A program made the position numbers and the translations under genes. Positions 6,199 through 11,045 of a stretch of 11,045 bases of DNA are shown here, piece by piece (position 1 is the first letter of the stretch; every line of letters starts with the position of its first letter). The notes under the pieces are model-generated. The model did not search any database and was not told where the DNA came from. It saw only the letters and a list, made by a program, of their open reading frames with translations. The DNA comes from Gammaproteobacteria bacterium UBA6968 (GTDB lineage: Bacteria > Pseudomonadota > Gammaproteobacteria > Pseudomonadales > Azotimanducaceae), in assembly GCA_002450255.1 (NCBI GenBank), contig DJYW01000187.1:3077-14121 (forward strand), given 5' to 3'.

Positions 6199-7623
6199 TT
6201 ACTCGCTATATTGCAGGCCGCGATAGTTGGCGATCGCGAGGCCTGCAGCGACGCTGGTGAAGGGGTCGTGCTCTACGACGCGATCTGCAAATCGGTCGGT
6301 AAGCAAATCTTTAACCGCTGGAATCAAACTCGAACCACCGGTACGCAATACAATGTCGATATCCGCGTGGCACAAATTTGCTTTAGCAACTACCGTATCT
6401 AGGGCTTGCGCTAGCGCCTGCAACGGTTCCGCAATGAGCGTCTCAAACTCAGCCCGCGACACCTCAAGCTCCAAATCTATTTCAGGAATATCGAGGCGAG
6501 TTGAGGTTACCTCGGACAATTGCGCCTTCATTTCGCGGATTCGCGAAAACATGACATAGCTAAGGTTTTGCTGAATCACGTCGCGCAACCTTTCAAATTT
6601 ACGCTTAGCCGGACCTTCCTGAGCAATGCAGTCCAATACCGGTGCGGTATATTTATTTTGATTCAGCGTATACGAAACTGCCCAGTTGACTAACAATTCC
6701 TCATAGTCTTCAAATGGAAAACGCGTGGTGATTTCACGATCAAAGCCACGCCTACGCCAGCTTTCACCGCGACCCAGGTGCGGGAAGATCAGTGCTCGGA
6801 AAAGCCGTTGGTCCAGGTGATCGCCGCCGAGGCCAATTCCGTGAGTCGCAACCACCACAAATTGATCCCGCTGGCGTTTGAGAACGCAAAAATCCAAGGT
6901 GCCACCGCCAAAATCCAGAGTAAGCAAATACTCACCAACTGTCTGCGGATGCGCTTGCAGGAAACTTGCTGCCGCAGCGATAGGCTCGGGATAGAATGAA
7001 GACTGTTTGATACCGGCGTAGTTGTAAGCTTCGGTCAGGCGGCTAAGCGCAAGCTGATTAGAGAACTGGTCGCGTCCTTCAAAATTTACCGGATGGCCCA
7101 GATGGGCGTCCGCAAACTGACCCACATCGGCTTGAATGGCTTGACGAATACGCAATAACAGGGGTGTGATTAAGGCGACGAGTCGAAACGGATGGTCGAA
7201 TACCATCAACCGACGTACCCCTTCATCGCCCAACAGACGTTTGGTGCCGCGAAACAAACGGCCTTGCATACTGCTATCGGTGAGCGGCGCACCGTAAACT
7301 TTGTCAGTAACGGTATCGACTTCTCCCGGCGCGCCCTCACCACCTTCGCCCTCTACAAACTGACTGGTCTCGCCTATCACCTCAGGAATCATCTCTACCG
7401 TGCGACCCGTATTGTCTTCAATGTATTGATCGATAGCCTCCTGCCCGGTCACTGCGGTTAGACTGCGATTAATGTAGGTCGCGGATGGGATGATGGCATG
7501 TTGTTGCTCCAGCGTGACCAAGCGCAACCGCTCACCATCAAACACCGCAGCAGCCGAGTTGCTGGTGCCAAAATCTATCCCGATGCCGATTTTCTTAGAT
7601 GTACTCACCGATTTGATAACCAT
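6199..7623 (-). CDS. Hsp70-family ATPase, YegD-like, without substrate-binding domain
   Basis: A 474-residue actin/Hsp70-fold ATPase. Visible motifs are phosphate-1 'DFGTSNS' (17-23), the 'HPVNFEGRD' segment (177-185) characteristic of YegD-like chaperones, the connect motif 'YPEPIAAA' (211-218), phosphate-2 'LDFGGGT' (236-242) and the adenosine motif 'RTGGSS' (427-432). The protein ends shortly after the ATPase fold, so the DnaK beta-sandwich substrate domain is absent, as in E. coli YegD. An acidic, glycine-rich insertion lies near residues 84-108. The start is taken as ATG 7623. A TTG at 7644 would add seven residues, but neither start has a good ribosome binding site. Role inferred only: an ATP-dependent, DnaK-related factor of unknown client. 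It is convergent with the NUDIX gene. Confidence 0.85.
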   Translation of the reverse strand: MVIKSVSTSKKIGIGIDFGTSNSAAAVFDGERLRLVTLEQQHAIIPSATYINRSLTAVTGQEAIDQYIEDNTGRTVEMIPEVIGETSQFVEGEGGEGAPGEVDTVTDKVYGAPLTDSSMQGRLFRGTKRLLGDEGVRRLMVFDHPFRLVALITPLLLRIRQAIQADVGQFADAHLGHPVNFEGRDQFSNQLALSRLTEAYNYAGIKQSSFYPEPIAAAASFLQAHPQTVGEYLLTLDFGGGTLDFCVLKRQRDQFVVVATHGIGLGGDHLDQRLFRALIFPHLGRGESWRRRGFDREITTRFPFEDYEELLVNWAVSYTLNQNKYTAPVLDCIAQEGPAKRKFERLRDVIQQNLSYVMFSRIREMKAQLSEVTSTRLDIPEIDLELEVSRAEFETLIAEPLQALAQALDTVVAKANLCHADIDIVLRTGGSSLIPAVKDLLTDRFADRVVEHDPFTSVAAGLAIANYRGLQYSE

Positions 7624-8067
7624 GGTCTTGTTGTAAGAATGCAATTATTACTGCCGCTCTATGGCGTTTTTTTGCTGCCCTTACGAGATCAAACACCGGT
7701 TCGCCAGCACAAAATTGCAATTTTGACTTTAATCCGGCTGTCATTGGCAGGCGTGAAAGCAAGTTGGTTTTACCAAGCTGCCGGAGGATACTACCTATCA
7801 AAGGAAGCTTGTCTAGCAGGATGTACGATGAATCGAGGCGTCTTTGTCAGAGGCCCAGCGCAGACAACAGCCTGCCTGCTTAAGCGTGGCAAACTAGATT
7901 GATTTAAACCCACAAGATAGGTATTTACGCTTAGACCAGCACGCCAAAACGAACGGCGGGTACAGCACCGGCAAACCGCAGTTACTATCCATAGCTCCTG
8001 TAAATAGCGCTCACGAATAGCGGATAAAGCGGCTCCTGCTCGGACGGAACTTTAGGAAAAGACGACG
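7624..8067. other. 444-base intergenic region without a recognisable gene
   Basis: The gap lies between the divergent Hsp70-like and small basic protein genes. It holds a 16-base perfect palindrome (7710-7725). Short direct repeats occur near the right end: AATAGCG at 8003-8009 and 8016-8022, and GCTCCTG at 7994-8000 and 8032-8038. A poor promoter-like pair, TTGATT (7899-7904) and TATTTA (7922-7927), has 17-base spacing. Possible short ORFs (87 codons plus-strand from 7639, 68 codons minus-strand) overlap the Hsp70 start and lack motifs and ribosome binding sites. No tRNA-like fold was found. Confidence 0.5.
7710..7725. promoter_or_regulatory. 16-base perfect palindrome upstream of the Hsp70-like gene
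   Basis: CAAAATTGCAATTTTG is a perfect inverted repeat without spacer, 86 bases upstream of the Hsp70-like ATG, in AT-rich surroundings. The size and symmetry suit a dimeric regulator, but the regulator is unknown. It could also be chance in AT-rich sequence. Confidence 0.35.
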
Positions 8068-8265
8068 ATGCCTAATCAACCTACCGACCTGAACAAGTAC
8101 AAAAAAAAGCGGCGCAAAGAGAACGCGAAAGCGACGACCCTTTGCAAAAGCGGATTTCATAAGTGGACGGATGATCCGAAGAAACAGTTTGACGTGCGTG
8201 AGGGGCGCCTCATCAGCATACAAATTTGCAGTCGCTGCGGCACAACGAAAGTGCTCAATACTTAG
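8068..8265 (+). CDS. Small basic protein with putative C/H/C/C metal site
   Basis: A 65-residue soluble protein. The first third is very basic ('KYKKKRRKENAKA', 10-22). It then has C26-x4-H31 in 'LCKSGFHKW' and C54-x2-C57 in 'ICSRCG', an arrangement suited to one structural zinc. The region between, about 33-52, looks like beta strands ('REGRLISIQIC'). I recall similar short conserved proteins in gammaproteobacteria, all uncharacterised, so I give no function; nucleic-acid binding is only a guess from charge. The start ATG 8068 follows AGGA (8054-8057) at 10 bases. Codon use and lack of overlap support a real gene. It is convergent with msrA, sharing a hairpin in the 86-base gap. Confidence 0.7.
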   Translation: MPNQPTDLNKYKKKRRKENAKATTLCKSGFHKWTDDPKKQFDVREGRLISIQICSRCGTTKVLNT

Positions 8266-8303
8266 TTGACGTCCTGCCCTCGTGCCGATGCCTTTCTTAA
8301 AGC

Positions 8304-8340
8304 CGGTTGACGAGCCCGGTTCCGCCTCGCTCGACAACCG
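8304..8340. terminator. Hairpin between convergent genes, possible shared terminator
   Basis: CGGTTG-A-CGAGC (8304-8315) pairs with GCTCG-A-CAACCG (8329-8340): eleven pairs with one A-A mismatch and a 13-base loop. It sits between the small basic protein gene and the convergent msrA. On the minus strand the stem is followed by GCTTTAAG, only a short T-run, so efficient intrinsic termination is uncertain. Confidence 0.45.
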
Positions 8341-8351
8341 AAGCCACCGCG

Positions 8352-9017
8352 TTAGCCTGATGCGGCACTGAGTCGAGCCAACGGCGCTATATCGCACCCC
8401 ACGCCTGTGCCACCCAATCCGCAGTAACCGTTAGGCACTTTTGCCAGGTATTGCTGGTGATAGTGCTCGGCGTAGAAGAACTCACCGGCCATGGCAATCT
8501 CGGTGGTAATTAGGCCATATCCTGAAGCACTTAACGCAGCCTGAAACACTTCCTGAGTTCGTTCCGCACACGCCAGTTGCTCGGCATCGGAAACATAAAT
8601 AGCCGATCGGTACTGGGTACCCATATCATTACCCTGGCGCATACCCTGGGTCGGATCATGACTTTCCCAAAAGGTCTTCAGAACATCTAACAAGCTGACT
8701 TCGTTGGGATCAAAAACAACGAGAACCACTTCAGTATGGCCAGTTCCACCACTACACACTTCTTCGTAAGTCGGGTTCGGCGTTATGCCACCGGCGTAGC
8801 CAACTGCAGTAGTATAAATGCCCGGTAACTGCCAAAAGCGACGCTCGGCGCCCCAAAAACAGCCCAAAGCGACCTGAATCTGCTGTAACTGCTCTGGAAA
8901 CGGTCCTAGCAACGGGCGGCCTAAGACAAAATGTTCTGCTGGTACTGGCATCAGTTCCGCACGTCCCGGTAGTGCAAGTTCCGCAGTGGGGAGTTCCATC
9001 TTTGATAAAAGGCCCAT
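8352..9017 (-). CDS. msrA: Peptide methionine sulfoxide reductase MsrA
   Basis: A 221-residue enzyme that reduces methionine-S-sulfoxide in proteins and free methionine. The catalytic motif GCFWG is at 52-56 with C53 as the sulfenic-acid-forming cysteine. 'GTQYRS' (133-138) and '[12 protein letters not shown]' (179-190) are the other conserved blocks. C199 ('GYCGLGG') and C208 match the two recycling cysteines near the C-terminus of E. coli MsrA, whose length (212) and long N-terminal extension it also shares. The catalytic position is an ordinary Cys codon, not TGA. The start ATG 9017 follows AAGGA at good spacing. No msrB is adjacent. Confidence 0.95.
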   Translation of the reverse strand: MGLLSKMELPTAELALPGRAELMPVPAEHFVLGRPLLGPFPEQLQQIQVALGCFWGAERRFWQLPGIYTTAVGYAGGITPNPTYEEVCSGGTGHTEVVLVVFDPNEVSLLDVLKTFWESHDPTQGMRQGNDMGTQYRSAIYVSDAEQLACAERTQEVFQAALSASGYGLITTEIAMAGEFFYAEHYHQQYLAKVPNGYCGLGGTGVGCDIAPLARLSAASG

Positions 9018-9594
9018 ATTCGTTCCTTGTTAATGTTGGCTTTTTCGTCTTTTTATAACGAATCTTGGGGAATTACTAATCTTACATTTCAGCAACTCAT
9101 TAAACCGACGTGAGCGGAGCTTACGCGCATGCCAGGATATCGGCTGGCGAAAACGGATGAATCACCCAGCGAGCCGAAGTTGATCACCGCGTTGCAGTGA
9201 TACACCTATCCACGCCTTTAAGGTAGCTATAACCAGCGGGTAAGTTATTCAACCCAAGATCGAACCTAACCTCAAGCACTGATCTTAATTTGCGACATTT
9301 GCGACCGGTTACGCTCGGATCGCCGCGCGCTGAAATCGATGCAATAAGCAGATAAGAATGTGCTGAAAACGGCAGACCGCGTGCAAATTTTCACGCGATG
9401 TTGAATCAGCATGCTACATATTAATGCGGCCAACGAGCGCTTATGCACTGCACTCGACACTACACCTTTAGAGCCGGCACATTTGGCCCAAACTCGACAC
9501 CATAGATGCCAAGCTTTACCGCTGCGTGAAGGCGCTTGGCCAACACCCTATAACAAACTAGCTTAGCAAGCGTCGTCAGTGCTATAACCCATTC
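9018..9594. other. 577-base region without a recognisable gene
   Basis: The gap separates the divergent msrA and lipoprotein genes. ORFs of 62 and 74 codons on the minus strand lack motifs and plausible starts, and the 74-codon one overlaps the lipoprotein start. Small inverted repeats are present: GCCAG/CTGGC at 9131-9148 and ATCAC/GTGAT around 9184-9202. Two TATAAC boxes, at 9549-9554 and 9583-9588, lie before the lipoprotein gene without clear -35 partners. No tRNA, riboswitch or terminator was recognised. Confidence 0.45.
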
Positions 9595-11045
9595 ATGAAA
9601 CACGTCTCGAACAATCTCGTCGCTTTTCTGTTCCTGCTGTGCACTACGCTGCTTAGCGCGGCTGGCTGCCAGACGCAGCAGCAAAATGCTGCGGATGCCG
9701 CGGCGACCAACGCGAAAGCAGCTGATTACTCGGCTATTTCGATCAGCGAAGCCCTTCTGCGACGAGACGAACTACTCGCCACCGAGGACTTTTCCGAGAA
9801 GCTGTTAAACCTCATTCGCCTGGAGCAACAAGCGCAGGTTTTCTACGCCGACGAACCACTCAGACTTGGCTCTATCGGCGCGACCATTTTAGAAATTAAC
9901 CCTATGAGCTTAACTGGTCATTGGGCACTCGAGCGGTTCTATCGCAACGTCGATGCGACCGAAACAGCAAATTATCACGGCACAGCGCTACAACAGCTGC
10001 GTGCACATCTTACGCAAACCGGCAACGGCTCACGCAGCCAACCCTACCTTTTACTGACGATGACGGATGCTGCGACGCATTTGCGCCTCAACGAGTTAGA
10101 ACGGGTGGGCGGCATCTATCAACTAACCGATAAGACGCCATTGGGCCTAGTCTTAATTGGTCGCGATACCAACGACACCTTGCAACGCACTAATTTCGAT
10201 CTGTCATCCGTAATGGCGCCCGCTTTGCGCGAGCTACGACTGCAAAATACTGGCATCAGCGAAACCAATCCGTGGCCAATACTACGCGCGCTTGCGGCAG
10301 AGCAGGACGATGCTGCGCAAACTGCGATCGGCACTTACCTTGCCAAACAGCAAAGCTATGACGCGGCTGTAGGTTGGCTTCAGGCCGCAACTCGCCAGGG
10401 CAATATCGTGGCGAATTTATTGTTGGCCCGAATTTTCTGGTATCTAGGCGATCAGGCGCAAAACAATGAATTGGTCCCCGAAGACGAAACCGAAATCGGC
10501 GGCCACACTCCAAAACTATCGCGCAGCGAATATCGCAGTCGTGCTGAAGGAGAGTATCTGCAAGCAATTGATCTAGGGTCATCTGACGCGATGTATACCC
10601 TCGGTCGTTTGTATCTTGAGGGCAGTTTTGGCACGGCCACACCTGCGCAAGCGGTGACCTTGTTAGAGCGAGCTGGTAGTGGTGGCCGCGCAGAAGCCTA
10701 TTTATTTCTTGGGCAGCAGCGCAAGACCGGACAACATCTGCCGCAGGATTTGAACCAGGCAGAATTGTATTTTGCGAAGGCGGCAGAACTGGATAACGCG
10801 GGCGCCGTGATTACCTATGCACGCTTTTTGGTGAACGAAAACACGTTACCGCAATCAGGCCAGGTAATCGCCTGGCTGAACGACCTGGTGAAAGCGAACG
10901 ATGCAGAAGCAATGGTTGTTATGGGACATCTCCATGCGCGCGGCATCGGTGTCGATACATCTAAACGACGCGCTGTAAACTGGTATAAAAAAGCCGTTAA
11001 ACAAGCCTTTTCAGATGCCGATGACGCGGCTGAGATTGTCAATGA
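9595..11045 (+). CDS. Sel1/TPR-like repeat lipoprotein (partial, runs off the right edge)
   Basis: An open frame of 483 codons without a stop reaches the window end, so the C-terminus is missing. The N-terminus is an export signal: K2, a hydrophobic stretch 8-23, then a lipobox-like 'LLSAAGC' with C25 as the likely lipidated cysteine. Ala instead of Leu at -3 makes it a weak match. Residues about 45-240 form an unrecognised domain. From about 255 onward come helical Sel1-like repeats of roughly 35 residues, such as 'SDAMYTLGRLYLEG' and 'AEAMVVMGHLHARGIGVD', usually followed by a 'A..WY.KA' helix. Such proteins often scaffold envelope or polysaccharide-export complexes (AlgK is one), but no partner gene is visible. 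The start ATG 9595 is the only one after an in-frame stop and has no clear Shine-Dalgarno sequence. Confidence 0.8.
   Translation, partial: MKHVSNNLVAFLFLLCTTLLSAAGCQTQQQNAADAAATNAKAADYSAISISEALLRRDELLATEDFSEKLLNLIRLEQQAQVFYADEPLRLGSIGATILEINPMSLTGHWALERFYRNVDATETANYHGTALQQLRAHLTQTGNGSRSQPYLLLTMTDAATHLRLNELERVGGIYQLTDKTPLGLVLIGRDTNDTLQRTNFDLSSVMAPALRELRLQNTGISETNPWPILRALAAEQDDAAQTAIGTYLAKQQSYDAAVGWLQAATRQGNIVANLLLARIFWYLGDQAQNNELVPEDETEIGGHTPKLSRSEYRSRAEGEYLQAIDLGSSDAMYTLGRLYLEGSFGTATPAQAVTLLERAGSGGRAEAYLFLGQQRKTGQHLPQDLNQAELYFAKAAELDNAGAVITYARFLVNENTLPQSGQVIAWLNDLVKANDAEAMVVMGHLHARGIGVDTSKRRAVNWYKKAVKQAFSDADDAAEIVN

Noticed and set aside
7639..7902. Plus-strand ORF of 87 codons beyond the Hsp70 start
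   Set aside because: No ribosome binding site, no family-like motif, and its longer form starts inside the Hsp70-like gene.
7894..7992. Minus-strand 32-codon ORF behind an AGGAG-like sequence
   Set aside because: The spacing between AGGAG and the ATG is too short, and the peptide has no recognisable feature.
8352..9017. MsrA as a second selenoprotein
   Set aside because: Sec-containing MsrA proteins exist, but here the catalytic GCFWG position is an ordinary Cys codon and the frame ends at TAA.

Overview
The window looks like a chromosomal segment from an aerobic gammaproteobacterium, probably aquatic. This is an inference from gene style: an E. coli-type MsrA and NudL, a YegD-like Hsp70, a Sel1-repeat lipoprotein and moderate GC. 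No rRNA, tRNA, CRISPR array, insertion sequence or phage gene was recognised. Genes are mostly single units in divergent or convergent pairs with short gaps, so there is little evidence of long operons.

Left part (1-2730): a flavin-dependent aromatic-ring monooxygenase (minus strand) is divergent from the most notable gene in the window. That gene, at 1614-2693, is an AhpD/carboxymuconolactone-decarboxylase-like protein whose reading frame is interrupted by one TGA (2307-2309) exactly where the second cysteine of the catalytic CxxC-xxx-H motif should be. The frame stays open and family-like for 127 more codons. A two-tier hairpin with a G-containing apical loop begins five bases after the TGA. 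Read as selenocysteine, the product is a 359-residue CxxU selenoprotein. An ORF caller that treats TGA as stop splits it into two false genes (231 and 122 residues).

Middle part (2729-6187): a winged-helix plus Rossmann SAM-dependent methyltransferase (minus) is divergent from an epoxide-hydrolase-type alpha/beta hydrolase (plus). Next, a PaaI-type hotdog thioesterase (minus) is divergent from a NudL-like CoA pyrophosphatase NUDIX enzyme (plus) across only 60 bases. The last two share an acyl-CoA/CoA theme.

Right part (6199-11045): a short Hsp70-family ATPase without the usual substrate-binding C-terminus (minus) is followed by a 444-base gap with a 16-base perfect palindrome. Then come a 65-residue basic protein with a putative C/H/C/C metal site (plus), the methionine sulfoxide reductase MsrA (minus), a 577-base stretch without a recognisable gene, and a Sel1/TPR-like lipoprotein that runs off the right edge.

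Possible common thread (inference only): the thiol/selenol peroxidase-like protein, MsrA and the Hsp70-like ATPase all fit redox and protein-damage control, while the monooxygenase, epoxide hydrolase, methyltransferase, thioesterase and NUDIX enzyme are small-molecule catabolic or housekeeping enzymes. Nothing in the sequence shows that these genes act as one system.
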